A stretch of DNA of 64,000 bases from Lampris incognitus (GCF_029633865.1 NC_079211.1:142333345-142397344); one strand, 5' to 3'. Counted from the stretch's first letter, positions 41,253 through 53,002 are shown. Notes: generated from the letters alone by a model not told the origin. Numbers and translations: made by a program.

Positions 41253-42089
41253 AAAATGTACAAGGCTTACATGGTTGACAAGAAAGCCAATGCAAAGCAC
41301 AGAGAGGTTATGGGAAAGTCTGAAGCTAGTGGGAAGTCGTGCTGTCGTTGTAATGTAGAGGGCCACAGACCAGATGAGTGCAGATTCAAGGAAGTGGAGT
41401 GTCACGAATGTAAGAAAAAAGGTCACATTGCAAAAGCATGCTGTTCACGTAAGGAAGGAGCCAGTGACAAGCAACCAAAATGGGCAAAGCGTTTGGAAGC
41501 TGCACCGAGTAGATGTTGCAACGCTTCCCGGCGCGTCATAGATGCCACGGGCATCCACCCAATGAAAGAAAAGACAGATGCTATTGAGAAGGCTGCAGTT
41601 CTGAATTTTTTTTTTTTAACTGAACTCAGATTCTTGGCTATGAAGAGGATGAAGAGTCGAAAGGCAGTTGGTCCTGATGACATACCTGTGGAGGTATGGA
41701 GATGCTTAGTAGAGATGGCAGTGGGGTTTTTAACTGGATTGTTTAACACTATCTTGGAAAGTGAGAGGATGCCTGAGGAGTGGAGAAGAAGCATACTGGT
41801 AGCGATTTTCAAGAACAAGGGCGATGTGCGGAACTGTAGCAACTACAGAGGTATAACGTTGATCAGCCACAGCATGAAGATATGGGAAAGAGTAGTAGAA
41901 GCTAGGTTAAGAGGAGAGCTGACAATTAATGAGCAGCAGTATGGTTTCATGCCACGAAAGAGCACCACAGATGCGATGTTTGCTTTGAGAATGTTGATTG
42001 CAACTCCTTCTGGCCTTCTCTGTACTTTTCATTGTGTCTTTGTAGATTTGGAGAAAGCATACGACAGGATGTCGAGAGAGGAGGTGTGA
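41061..42089 (+). pseudogene. chimeric frame: gypsy G tail + gypsy H zinc knuckles + RTE RT (unit 2)
   Basis: 342 open codons. A proline-rich part comes from gypsy G interior, then CCRCNVEGHRPDEC and CHECKKKGHIAKAC (intact CCHC pair of gypsy H gag), then directly the RTE RT start (MKRMKSRKAVGPDDIPVEVW to FVDLEKAYDRM), ending at a TGA. The T run at the H/RTE border is 12 long here and 10 in units 1 and 3, which puts the parts in frame only in this unit. Probably accidental; no evidence of expression. Confidence 0.7.
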
Positions 42090-43090
42090 TATTGTATGAG
42101 GAAGTCGGGAGTTGCAGAGAAGTATGTAGGAATGGTGCAGGATATGTTTGAAGGAAGTGTGACAATGGTGAGGTGTGCGGTTGGAATGACAGATGGGTTC
42201 AAGGTGGAGGTGGGATTACATCAAGGATCGGCTCTGAGCCCTTTCTTGTTTACAATGGTGACGGACAGGTTGACGGACAAGATCAGGCAGGAGTCTCCAT
42301 GGACTATGATGTTTGCAGATGACATTGTGATCTGTAGTGAGAGTAGGGTGCAGGTTGAGGAGAGCCTAGAGAGGTGGAGATATGCACTGGAGAGAAGAGG
42401 AATGAAAGTCAGCAGGAGCAAGACACAATACCTATGCGTGAATGAGAGGGAGGACAGTGGAATGGTCAGGATGCAAGGAGTGGAGGTGACGAAGGCATAT
42501 GAGTTTAAATACTTGGGGTCAACTGTCCAAAGTAATGGGGAGTGCAGGAGAGAGGTGAAGAAGAGAGTGCAGGCAGGGTGGAGTGGGTGGAGAAGAGTGT
42601 CAGGAGTGATTTGTGACAGAAGGGTACCAGCAAGAGTTAAAGGGAAGGTTTACAAGATGGTTGTGAGACCAGCTATGTTATATGGTTTGGAGGCAGTGGC
42701 ACTGACGAAAAGACAGAAGGCGGAGCTGGAGGTGGCAGAGTTAAAGATGCTAAGATTTTCACTGGGAGTGACCAAGAAGGACAGGATTAGGAACGATTAT
42801 ATTAGAGGGACCGCTCAAGTTGGACGGTTTGGAGACAAAGCAAGAGTGGCAAGATTGAGATGGCTTGGACATGTGTGGAGGAGAGATGCTGGGTGTATTG
42901 GGAGAAGGATGCTGGATATGGAACTGCCAGGGAAGAGGATAAGAGGAAGACCAAAGAGGAGGTTTATGGATGTGGTGAGGGAAGACATGCAGATGGCTAG
43001 TGTGACAGAGGAAGACGCAGAAGACAGGAAGACATGGAAACAGATGATCTGCTGTGACGACCCCTAATGGGAGCACCTGAAAAAAATAGT
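41612..43090 (+). pseudogene. RTE LINE reverse transcriptase (unit 2)
   Basis: Two in-frame blocks separated by the TGA at 42087-42089: 41643-42089 and 42096-43067. The second carries LHQGSALSPFLFTMV, FADDIVICSES and the HVWRRDAGCIGRRM C-terminus. 3' tail CCCCTAATGGGAGCACC and GTAGTAGTAG. 5'-truncated, no endonuclease. Confidence 0.88.
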
Positions 43091-43097
43091 AGTAGTA

Positions 43098-43240
43098 GAT
43101 CGTTTTTAGCTCTGATAAACTACTATGGGAAGTTTATCCCTAATCTATCTACATTGATTCAGTCGATGACAGCATTGCCGCACAAAGATGCAATCTCGAA
43201 GTGGTCTGAGAAATGTCAGAGTGCATTTGATAATGGCCTA
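43098..43240 (+). pseudogene. gypsy H RT/RNase H connection remnant (unit 2)
   Basis: Same piece as 34018-34165, better preserved here (LINYYGKFIPNLST, PMTALPHKDAISKWSEKCQS). Confidence 0.7.
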
Positions 43241-43384
43241 TAATTAAAGTCAGGCACTATAAAACGAAAATGCAAAGTACAAAAAAGAAAAGAAAAAAAG
43301 AATAGAAACATGGTCCCTTCCTTGCCGAGAGTGACTAGAGATCTACTTCCAGAATTAAAGTGCAGTAGGAATAAGTTGCAAGTT

Positions 43385-44110
43385 TTAATGCTCAGTCATA
43401 GGCACAAGAAAAATGAAATGTTTTTAACCTAGGTTTAAAAATTTTTATATTTGGGGCACATCTAAGATCTTCTGGTAGTTTGTTCCAGTTGCAGTTGCAT
43501 GCAGCATAACAGCTAAATGCTGCTTCACCATGTTTGGTTTGGACTCTGGGCTGAACTAACTGACCTGACTCCATGAATCTTAAGAGCCCTACCCGGTTTA
43601 TACTCTTCAAGCATGTCAGTGATGTATTCTGGGCCTGCACCATTCAGTGGTTTGTAGACAAGCAGCAGCACTTTAAAATCTATTTTGTAACTAACTGGAA
43701 ACCAGTGTAAAGATTTCAGGACTGGAGTAATGTGGTCTGTTCTCTTGGTCCTGGTTAAAACTCTTAGCATCAGCATTCTGAATAAGGTGCAGCTGTTTAA
43801 TGGCCTTTTTGGGAAGACCAGTTAAAAGACTGTTGTAGTAATCAATTCTACTGGAAATAAAAGCACAGATGAGCTTCTGTTGGCCATTCTGGGATACCAA
43901 AGCCTTGATTCTGGCTCTATTTTTAACCTCCATGAAGTTGGCACCCCATGTAATCAGAACATAGATAAATGACAAATGAATAATCAAATGTCGGTGTCTT
44001 TCATCATGTGGTGGAGATGCATATGGACTCCTTTCTACAGCTTTTCGAGCACAACCAAAGATGAAAACAAACAAGCGGGGAGTGAAATTAAGATAGTGAA
44101 TTTTATTAAA
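43385..44110 (-). pseudogene. L2-like LINE pol C-terminus (unit 2)
   Basis: Minus-strand frames 44158-43691 and 43776-43392 carry KLICAFISSRIDYYNSLLTG, RTDHITPVLKSLHWFPVSYK, GPEYITDMLEEYKPGRALKI and FSCYAACNCNWNKLPEDLRC, with the ending FKPRLKTFHFSCAYD. Only the last part of the RT is present. Confidence 0.87.
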
Positions 44111-44722
44111 AGAAATAAAGAGAGAAAGAAACAAACAAATAAAACGCCAAACCACCATTTATCATTTTTGTGTTAAAAACTATACTTGGTATAGACTTCC
44201 GGCTCACGCAATGAGAGACTAGTCGCACTTCCCAATAGCTCCGCAGTTTTACCTCTAAAATCACTTTTAAACAAGTTTAAATCCGACCAACTTGCAAATT
44301 AATCTCTCATCCCATAGTCATAACAGAATTTGTGACTTATGAGGCCGGTTTTCAACAATGATGAATTCTAAAAAAGAAAAACCGTGACGATGCACAAAGG
44401 CCCGGGGGAAGTCTCGAGCTCGCCTAGCAAGGACTACCGAGAAAAAAAACGGCGTTCTGGCCGACAAAGTGCCTGCTGGCCTCTAGACACTTCGCAAGGA
44501 AATGCCCCAAAACGAGAAAGACATTTGTGCCACGATCGAATTACGAACGTTACGGCTGATCTAAAAAAAGGACATCCATCCATCCATCCATCCATCCATC
44601 CATCCATCCATTATCTAAGCCGCTTATCCGAATTCGGGTCGCGGGGATGCTGGAGCCTATCCCAGCAGTCATTGTGCGGAAGGCGGGGAGACACCCTGGA
44701 CAGGCCGCCAGTCCATCACAGG

Positions 44723-44723
<1 letters not shown>

Positions 44724-44786
<63 letters not shown>
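44724..44786. repeat. (CA)n, about 31 units (unit 2)
   Basis: Expanded CA tail of the TCCATCC-type repeat. Confidence 0.95.
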
Positions 44787-44791
<5 letters not shown>

Positions 44792-45381
44792 GCTATGATA
44801 AGGGCTACAATGATCGCGCATAGCGAAACAATTTGAGAAGTGGAAGAAGCCACATCCCAGCACTGACGACATCTCCCAGTTGCAAACCGAAGTGGCTCGC
44901 CTCACGGCCGAAACTGCTAGACTGTCGGACAAATGTGAGGACATGGAGGGGCGGTTACGTAGGAACATTCGTTCATTCTTTTCATTCATCATCCAAACCG
45001 GGGATACTGGAACCTATCTGTTGTGTTGCTAAAGGGACCACTCGAAGACTGTTAGCATACGCTTCTTTACTTCAACAACCCACATCACACTCCTTCTCCC
45101 CTCTTACAGTCACTTACATCCTATCTTGCCCTCTAGCTCCCTCTACTGTCCTCCAACTGCATCAACTCAAGACATCACACTATCCCTGCAGTCATTGGGT
45201 GGCAGGCGGGGGGACACCCTGGACAAGCTGCCAGGCCATCACAGGGCACATATCCGCATAATAGGAGTTCCAGAGGGAAGGGAAGGGAGGGCCCGCTACC
45301 CAGCGACTTTGTTACTGAACTACTTACCGATGTGCTATCCTTCGAGGGAGAAGCCGCTGATCGACTGCTGTCACCGATCCC

Positions 45382-45391
45382 GATTGATAGG
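45382..45391. other. unit 2/3 junction on GATTGATAGG
   Basis: Same L1 ORF1-to-ORF2 chimera as at 36061-36070, at exactly the same base. Confidence 0.9.
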
Positions 45392-46215
45392 ATGCGAACT
45401 ACCACTTCTTGTGCCCGTCTCGGGCTTATACAATTCAAAGTTTTGCACAGAGTACACTTCTCCAAATCCAGACTTTCCAAAATATATCCCAATGTAAGTG
45501 ACAATTGTGACAGGTGTCATGCCTCCCCATATGACCTCTCTCATATGTTTGTTCACTGCCCCAAATTGTGACCCTATTAGCATTCAATCTTTAAAACTCT
45601 TTCTGATGTCCTTGAAATTGACCTGCAACCATGCCCCTTAATAGCCATCTTTGGCATCCCCGCTGATTTATTTTCTTTAAATTGTGAACAAGCTGACATT
45701 GTCGCTTTCACAACCCTGTTAGACCGTCGCAATTCTTCTTAAGTGGAAGTCTGCACTGCCTCCCTCCTTTTCCTCGTGGCTTAATGATGTGATGTTCTTT
45801 CCTAAGTTGGAGAAAATGAAATACTCTTTGAATGGTCCAAATGATAAATTCACCAGAAAATGGCAACCCTTTATATTATTCTTTAATGCCCTGCAGAGGC
45901 TTGCTATGGATGAGGGGCCGTAATTTGAGATGTTCCTAGACACCTAAATCATCTGACTGTCACTGACTAGTATATGTTGACAACGTTCGGTCCAAACAAT
46001 TTGCCAACTTGCCAGTTTTATTTTATTGTATTTATCTGTCTCTCATACAGTCAATGTACTGTTGTTTTGTTGTTGCGTTGTTGTGCTGTTGTCTTATTGC
46101 ACTGTACATTTTATGTTGAAGCTGTTACAGGTTGTGGGAGGGGGGTGGGTGGGCATTATATTGGTAATGACCTGTATCGCGAAATCTGAATGAAAATATA
46201 TTCGAAAAAAAACTA
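45392..46215 (+). pseudogene. L1 ORF2 end and 3' UTR (unit 3)
   Basis: Copy of 36071-36890 with few differences, followed by a short TCCATCC piece at 46227-46276. Confidence 0.82.
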
Positions 46216-46448
46216 TACTTGGTATATTCATCCATCCATTATCCAAACCGCTTATCCTGCTCTCGGGGTCGTATATAAGTATCAGAAAAAAGGCACAAAA
46301 AAAAAAACCCAACAAAAAAACCCAAAAAACAAAGAAGTTTATAATGAATGGATTCATTTATTTAGGTATTAAAATGGATTCTGTTGAGAAAAACATAAGC
46401 AAACATGCAAACCAAGTAAGGTCATAGCAGGGCAGAACAATTATTCCA

Positions 46449-48199
46449 TCACTTTCCTATAGCTGCCAAAATGGGGCATGGGACAGAGGGGTCATCCCGC
46501 TTGTGAACTTTGTATTCACATGCTTCTGAATCAAACACTGACACGCAGTCGTCGGGGATTCGGACTGGGGTGGAATACCTACACAAACGCATTGCACGTT
46601 AGAAATCATAGTACTTTGTAAGAGAGGTGAATGGTATTGTCCTCCCACACAGCAGTGACATTCTTTAACGGCATACTCACCCATCGCAGCATATTCCACA
46701 GGAACAGTCCATACATGCACTGTTCCTCCACTTGGATCCTACAGCGTGCCAAGTCTTATCCACGTCATCCTGACAATGGGTCATACCTGTGGGTGCAAAA
46801 TATACACCAAATGACAACATTTGCAAAAATCGGCAACAACATTCATGCCACACATATTCTAGTATAGCATTGTTAATTACTGCTATTTTAGTTATTGCCT
46901 GCTTTTTTATTAACCAGTTATTTACTGATGAATGGAGACTGTCCTCCACCAAAAAACGACCCCATAGGTCGTTTGTACAAGCAGCTTATTATGACCCATA
47001 GTTACGTTTTAAGCTACTTCCTCATGGTCCTCTGTAATTATAACGCGTTACTTTCCCCAGGCTATCGTGAGAACTAATATTAATAAAAGCGAAGTTTAAT
47101 GTCACATAGCGGTTATAATGTCCATGCTAGCTGACTTTCTAACTTCTGGCTAACGTTAAGTTAGCTTTTATAATGTTATTCATAGATAAACATACTGCTG
47201 ATAGCAATCTTAGCTACTATACTAGACGGCGAAACAACACAAAAACGCACTGACCACATATTCTATTGTTCTCATATTGTTTTAAAAACCCACAATGCAC
47301 CAAGGCGAAAAGTATCTGTGGCATATCTCCTGCCGCCGGTAGGGGCGCTAATTAGGAAACGCTCCTGTGGGTCGTATTAGAGCAGTGGTTCTCAACCTTT
47401 TTGGGGTCCTGGACCCCCTGCGTATTTTTGATCTACCCTGAGGACCCCTCCACCTGATCTTGGGGGAGGGGGGTTGCAATTTGATAGAAACAGTAGAAAC
47501 TGCATTTTAATTGCATTATAGCATTTATTCACTCTTTGGGGCAAAAATAAGAGCTTTCAGTTGTAACTTAGATATAGTTAACAAAATATTTTATTTTCAC
47601 GGACCCCTTACAATTACACCACGGACCACTAGGGGTCCGCGGACCCCCGGTTGAGAAACACTGTATTAGAGGACAAACGACCTATGTGGTCGTATGGGTT
47701 GGAGGACTTGTTGGATGAATGCTATTTGATGTTATCTATGAATTAAAAGTGCAAATTCTCATAGTGACTCGTGCACTGTTTTTTTAATTCCTTATTTCCT
47801 CCTAACTATTTTCATTTGTTTATCAATTTATTTGTTAATGGTAATGTTTTAAAACATAATGGTATGTTTACCTGGTTTCATGAGTCTTACGTAGCACCCT
47901 CCATTTGCATATGAAGGCAGCACACAAAAGAATAAAGCTAGAGCCAAGTATTTCTTCACAGAAAACAAAAAAAAGGAAAAGAAAGATATCAGATTATTAA
48001 TTTGATCCCTGGATATGCCGGAACCAAAGACATTTAACCACTTTCACAATATTTTCAAAGTCTGAGACATAGCCTGCTTAAACATACTCATCAGGAGTCT
48101 TAAAGAGGGGAAACAGCTATTGTGTAATGTTGACTTGGTGGCTGCAGCCTGTTAAGGTGAATGACATTGCGAGGATGAAATCCAGTGAGCTAATCATGC

Positions 48200-48230
<31 letters not shown>

Positions 48231-49061
48231 GTGGGGGAGGGGGGCTCATGATGCAACGAACTATAGAGGACCCAGTCTAAACAATGTTGTAATCTTTGAC
48301 AATCATTACTTTAGGTTACACTGGCCATATATAAAAAGAAGAACAAACAAACAAAACAAAACAAGTAAAAGAAACATTTTTTTACATGTATTTCTGATTT
48401 TTCCCTTTTTCTTCAAATTTAGTGGCCAGTCGATCCCTATTTTAGTTCAAACACCCACCCTCGTACTGCATGCATTCGCCAACTGCATCTCTCCGGCCGG
48501 CAGTCTCGAAGGAGATGCCTCCCCACTTCCGTGACAAGGCGACTGCAGGCCGAACCACTGCTTTTTCCCGCGTGATTTTTTTTCAAACACGTTTTCCGGA
48601 GTAAGAAAAAAACACGCCTTTTTCACACACAAACACAGACACATTCATGTGACGAACACAAGTCGACTCCACCCCCCTCCCGAAGACAGCGCTGCCAAGT
48701 ATTGCTGCTACATCGAGTCCGGCCATGAGTCAGATCTGAAGAGACCGGGGCGCGAACCTCGGTCCCCAGTGAGCATTTGCATTGATACAAAGCCGATGCT
48801 TAGACCGCTACACTACCGTGGATTCAAACAAAACAAAGTTTAATCAACTGTCTATTGATCATTTGTGGAAAAACTTGGTAAATATATAGATCAGGAACAA
48901 ACATAACCCCCAATTATCCAGTTATAGATTTTCCCTACATATTTGTTTGGTGGTGTGCTGATTAGGGCATATTTCAAATTATCCAAAACCTCGTAACAAT
49001 AAACAAAAAAACGAATATATGCATACATATATGTATATAAATGATAACAAACACTCACCAT
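46449..49061 (-). CDS. msmb: beta-microseminoprotein-like gene, copy 3
   Basis: Exons on the minus strand: ATG 49059-49061, 47872-47953, 46681-46786 and 46449-46578; 106 aa, intact. Differs from copy 2 at only a few residues: GGCYV instead of GACYV at the mature start, CSCGICC instead of CSCGGCC, and AAIGK instead of AAVGK at the C-terminus. TATA box at 49164-49171, poly(A) signal 46357-46362. Intron 2 carries element A with a shortened MITE B, intron 1 carries a SINE. Predicted secreted ten-cysteine protein. Confidence 0.93.
46935..47713. mobile_element. TIR element A with shortened MITE B (unit 3)
   Basis: Flanked by GATGAATG at 46927-46934 and 47714-47721. Inside, MITE B (47383-47663, 281 bp) has lost its centre but keeps both CAGTG...CACTG ends and TATTAGAG duplications. 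Confidence 0.87.
48199..48232. repeat. (GT)n in MSMB intron 1 (unit 3)
   Basis: GT run interrupted once by TTT. Confidence 0.9.
48375..48829 (-). mobile_element. tRNA-derived SINE in MSMB intron 1 (unit 3)
   Basis: Orthologous to 39331-39780. The minus strand has A box TAGTGTAGCGGTCTAAGCAT and B box GGTTCGCGCCC. It keeps 8 bases lost from the unit 2 copy. Confidence 0.87.
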
Positions 49062-49163
49062 AGTGGCCGTCGGACTGTCCCGTATCTGTTAGATGATGTG
49101 AATGGTGGTGAGATAGTGAATTTAATATACAGGATTGTATCTTCTCAATGGGGTGACCTCGCT

Positions 49164-49171
49164 TTTAAATA
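49164..49171 (-). promoter_or_regulatory. TATA box of MSMB copy 3
   Basis: TATTTAAA on the minus strand, same spacing to the ATG as in copy 2. Confidence 0.65.
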
Positions 49172-49855
49172 ATGACTGTTCAGAGACCTTTGGAATTAAA
49201 CAAGGGTGTAGGTATAGCCCCTGCCAAAACATTTAATCTCGTTTAAAAGCTAATTTCACACACAACAAACACGTTTGTTAATGATTACTCACCACTCTTC
49301 TCCTTTGTTTTCGCAATTTTCTGTAAAATGGTATCTGGTGTTCTCAACACAGGACGGGTTTACAATATTGATTGGTTCATGTTGTCCAGGCTGTTCATGA
49401 TTGGTGACCGGGATGGGAGGTTATTGGTTATGTTAGTTGCTTAAAATGGAGCTTGGGGGTGTGGCTCTGGTTTTCAGAGACTATGGCCGGTGTTAATGGT
49501 GGTTTGTAGTGGTTATGGGGATACATAATTCCCCTTACTGAGCTGGTAGGAACGTTAGTTTACAGCTGCTGTTTTCTCGGTTCGGGTTTACAGTGGTGCA
49601 CTTCCGCTGCGCGGGTTGTTGTTGTAATGGTGGAAGGAATAAATGGTGCACGTTGTGTAGCCGAAAGAGAAAGTTGTCACGACTCCTGCTTGAGCTTCTC
49701 TACACTGGTGACCCCGATGTGATACGCTGTGGTGCGATGGAGCCTCACCCCTAAACCCGCGGCGATCTCCTCCCAGAGCGCTGACGTGAATTGCGGCCCT
49801 CTGTCTGAGGAGAGGTCAGATGGGCGCCTCGGTGGCACATCTAGTTGGACGGTAC

Positions 49856-52293
49856 TGTTAACATGTTGTTATCTCTATGCATCCCTATTTAGTTAATGTA
49901 ATGGAGGACAGCTCCCCTTCTGGTTAGGTTATGCATGTGCAGTGTATTGCCCCTTCTAGGCGGGAGTCTCTTGTCATGCGCAGTTGTGGTGGTGCTGATG
50001 CCGAGAGCAAGTTGCTGGTCGCTTGGTATCGTGAAGAAATGGAGTGAATAAAGTCGGTTTTAGATTTAGCCAGTGAACAAAATAGAGAGAATGAGTTACC
50101 TGAAAGTAATGTTGCACAAACTGAAATGGCCCATAAGCCTAATGCACATGATAATCCTGTCCCCTCTGCAGGTATGAGTTTAAAAACAGGACAGGCTGTA
50201 ACATATATGAACAGAGGTGACAATACTCTACTTCGAGCAAGAGTCTTGGGGAGAGCAGGCAAAGCTACAGGGAAATATAAAACATGGTATAACATGCAAC
50301 ATCTAGAGAATAATGGAAGTGATGGGCAAAAGGTTTCAGTTGATATCTCAGAAGTTGATAATCTCCACATAGAAACAGACAGAGAAGCTGATGTACTTAT
50401 AACGAAAGACATCTCATTTGATGCAGCTAAACAGGAAGAAATAAAGAACTGGCACAATAATAATGTCTTCGAGGTAGTTAAAGATGCAGGTCAGAAATGT
50501 ATCTCTACTAGATGGGTTTGTAGTCTTAAAGAAACACCTAAGGGTATTGTGCCTAAAGCACGACTGGTTGCCAGAGGTTTTGAAGAGATAAATATTCAAG
50601 AGCTACAAAAGGATACCCCTACATGTGCTACTGATTCACTTAGACTTATGTTATCAGTGATATGTCAAAACCAGTGGGAAGTGCATTCTATGGACATCAA
50701 ATCGGCATTTTTACAGGGTATGGAGCTATCCAGGGATATTTATATCCGCCCCCCTACAGAAGCAGGCTGTGAACATGTTGTATGGAAACTTAAGAAATGT
50801 GTTTATGGACTTGCAGACGCATCACTATATTGGTACAAAAAAGTGAAGGAAATCATGCAGACTACTGGTGGTAGAGTGTCTCAGGTGGATCCAGCAATAT
50901 TTTATTGGTTGGATGAGCAATGTAAGGTCACTGGGGTGCTTGCATGTCATGTAGATGATTTTCTCTGGGCAGGCACATCAAACTTTTCATCAAACGTAAT
51001 CCCGCAACTGAAATCTGTGTTTAAGGTTGGTCGTGAGGAGCATGAAAAGTTTTCTTATGTAGGAATGGATTTTGTAATGGTAAACGGTGAGGTACAGGTA
51101 CACCAACAAAGTTACATTGACAATCTGCAGCCTATACCCATTCAAGCAGGTCGGGCCACACAGAGAAGTGAGCCCCTTAATGACACTGAAAGAGAGCAGC
51201 TACGGTCAAAAATAGGACAAATCCTATGGGTTGCTAAACAAACAAGACCTGATGTTATGTTTGACTCGTGTTGTTTGGCTTCTAATATAAAAGGGGCAAC
51301 AGTACAATCTATTCATGAGGCTAATAAGGTTATCCGTAAGCTTAAATCTGAAAAGGTAACACTCAGATTCCAACATCTGGGAAACACTGATGCTTTGAAT
51401 TTGATAGTATTCAGTGATGCTTCGTTTGGGAACCTCCCTGGTGGAGGTACACAGGGAGGTACTTTGATAACACTTATGGGAGAAAGAGGGAAGTTTTCCC
51501 CACTCAGCTGGCACTCTAAGAAAATCAGACGTGTGGTCCGCAGCACACTCGCAGGGGAAACTCTTGCTATGTCAGATGGAGTAGACAATGCAATGTTTCT
51601 GGCCACACTATTTTCTGAACTAACTACTGGCAATGCTGAACTGAATGCTCCCTCCGTGCTCTGTGTGACTGATAACCACTCTCTGTATGATGCTCTCAAG
51701 TCTATAAAGCAAGTCACAGAGAAAAGACTTAGGCTGGAAATCAGTAGCATTAAAGAACTCATACAAAGCAAGAAGATCAAGGAGGTGCGTTGGTCAGACA
51801 CGAAAACTCAACTCGCTGACTGTCTCACAAAGAAAGGAGCATCGGCTCTTGTGCTCTTAAAGGCACTCTGTGAAGGACAATGGGACCTGGGTTAAAAAAG
51901 TGTTGGATGGACAATTGAATTTGTTCTCAAATGTTTCCATGACATGTTGATTTCTCTGGAAATGTATGTTCCATAATTCACGCTGTGAATTTCATTTTTT
52001 TTGTTTTCTGTTTATTTCTTTAAAAAAAGAGAATGAGATTGTTAACATGTTGTTATCTCTATGCATCCCTATTTAGTTAATGTAATGGAGGACAGCTCCC
52101 CTTCTGGTCAGGTTATGCATGTGCAGTGTATTGCCCCTTCTAGGCGGGAGTCTCTTGTCATGCGCAGTTGTGGTGGTGCTGATGCCGAGAGCAAGTTGCT
52201 GGTCGCTTGGTATCGTGAAGAAATGGAGTGAATAAAGTCGATTTCACTGAAGATAAACGTCGTGTTTATTCAGAACAAGTTTAGTAGTCAACA
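49856..52293 (+). mobile_element. Ty1/copia element nested in gypsy G
   Basis: Flanked by GGTAC at 49851-49855 and 52294-52298. Unit 2 shows the intact target GGTACCACACATAAGG at 40807. The 3' LTR is 52040-52293 (254 bp, TGTTAACATG...GTCAACA). The 5' LTR (49856-50056) lacks its last 50 bp because a deletion removed the LTR end, primer site, gag and integrase. The LTR parts differ by about one base in 200, so insertion was recent. Polypurine tract AAAAAAAGAGAATGAGA before the 3' LTR. Confidence 0.93.
50126..51895 (+). CDS. copia RT-RNase H polyprotein, 589 aa, N-terminally deleted
   Basis: Open frame (it also reads open upstream from about 50051) covering the end of the integrase/linker and then RT and RNase H. 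RT: WVCSLKE...KARLVARGF (about 130-150), MDIKSAFLQG with D190, VYGLADASLYWY, and CHVDDFLWAG at 274-283 (catalytic DD; HVDD rather than the usual YVDD). RNase H: FSDASFGN (D431), GETLAMSDGVD, VCVTDNHS, and the C-terminal ADCLTKKG. No stops. Gag, protease and integrase core are missing, so it could act only with help. Resembles aquatic-animal copia elements (GalEa/Hydra type), a tentative placement. Confidence 0.9.
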   Translation: MAHKPNAHDNPVPSAGMSLKTGQAVTYMNRGDNTLLRARVLGRAGKATGKYKTWYNMQHLENNGSDGQKVSVDISEVDNLHIETDREADVLITKDISFDAAKQEEIKNWHNNNVFEVVKDAGQKCISTRWVCSLKETPKGIVPKARLVARGFEEINIQELQKDTPTCATDSLRLMLSVICQNQWEVHSMDIKSAFLQGMELSRDIYIRPPTEAGCEHVVWKLKKCVYGLADASLYWYKKVKEIMQTTGGRVSQVDPAIFYWLDEQCKVTGVLACHVDDFLWAGTSNFSSNVIPQLKSVFKVGREEHEKFSYVGMDFVMVNGEVQVHQQSYIDNLQPIPIQAGRATQRSEPLNDTEREQLRSKIGQILWVAKQTRPDVMFDSCCLASNIKGATVQSIHEANKVIRKLKSEKVTLRFQHLGNTDALNLIVFSDASFGNLPGGGTQGGTLITLMGERGKFSPLSWHSKKIRRVVRSTLAGETLAMSDGVDNAMFLATLFSELTTGNAELNAPSVLCVTDNHSLYDALKSIKQVTEKRLRLEISSIKELIQSKKIKEVRWSDTKTQLADCLTKKGASALVLLKALCEGQWDLG

Positions 52294-53002
52294 GGTACCA
52301 CACATAAGGCTCACCGCAGCAGCCTCGGTTCGAATCCGGCCTGGTCCCCACTTCTCAGCATGGCGGCTCTGTCCTATGTCCCCACGGAGCTGCAGTCGGC
52401 GGAATATGTTTTCATCCGTCATGACACGCACCATTTCGGGTACGGGACACTGGAGATAAGCACTTTGTGGTGGAGGTTGGCAGCAGGCTGGAGCGGGTTT
52501 CTGTGGACCGCCTCAAGCCTGCTCACCTGGACTTAGACCGCCCGGTTGGTCTTGCCCTGCCCCCACGGCGGGGGCGCCCCCTGGCCCTGCCCCCCCCCGG
52601 CCCTGCCCCCCTCCCCTGGCTAGCCGCCCCCTGCTTCCCCAGCCCCTCCCTTTCCCCGGACCAGCTGTGAGGACTCTGCTGCTTTGCCTTCGGTTAACCA
52701 GCCCCCAGCTCCTGTTCAGCGGAGCCGTTGGGGCAGAGAGATCCGCCCCCCTCGCCACACTGACTTTTCATATTAAGGCGAATTCTGGGGGGACGTGTGT
52801 AGTGGTTATGGGGATACATAATTCCCCTTATTGAGCTGGTAGGAACGTTAGTTTACAGCTTCTGTTTTCTCGGTTCGGGTTTACAGTGGTGCACTTCCGC
52901 TGCGTGGGTTGTTGTTGTAATGGTGAAAGGAATAAATGGTCCACGTTGTGTAGCCGAAAGAGAAAGTTGTCACGACTCCTGCTTGAGCTCCTTCTACAGG
53001 TT

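Larger units (their letters stand above)
36071..45391. repeat. tandem unit 2 (9.3 kb)
   Basis: Contains L1 3' end, MSMB-like gene 2 with TIR element A and MITE B in intron 2 and a SINE in intron 1, a truncated gypsy G, gag/RTE remnants, L2-like LINE and L1 ORF1. Much closer to units 3 and 4 than to unit 1. Confidence 0.92.
44180..45391 (+). pseudogene. L1 5' region and ORF1 (unit 2)
   Basis: Same organisation as 34885-36070, with two TCCATCC-type insertions (44574-44786, 44977-45258). Ends LLSPIPIDRM at the next junction. Confidence 0.83.
49505..52998 (+). mobile_element. gypsy 'G' with both LTRs, carrying a nested copia (unit 3)
   Basis: LTRs 49505-49704 and 52798-52998 (200/201 bp, TGTAG...CTACA), flanked by GGTT at 49501-49504 and 52999-53002. 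Unit 1 has the uninterrupted target (GGTGGTTAATG near 31476). The interior has a primer site (CTGGTGACCCCGATGTGAT) and an integrase tail (VVEVGSRLERVSVDRLKPAH, 52467-52530), with a purine tract before the 3' LTR. Gag, protease and RT are absent, so it is a deleted non-autonomous copy. Confidence 0.9.

Noticed and set aside
50414-50599. Minus-strand frames under the copia ORF
   Set aside because: Shadows of the 589-aa RT frame.
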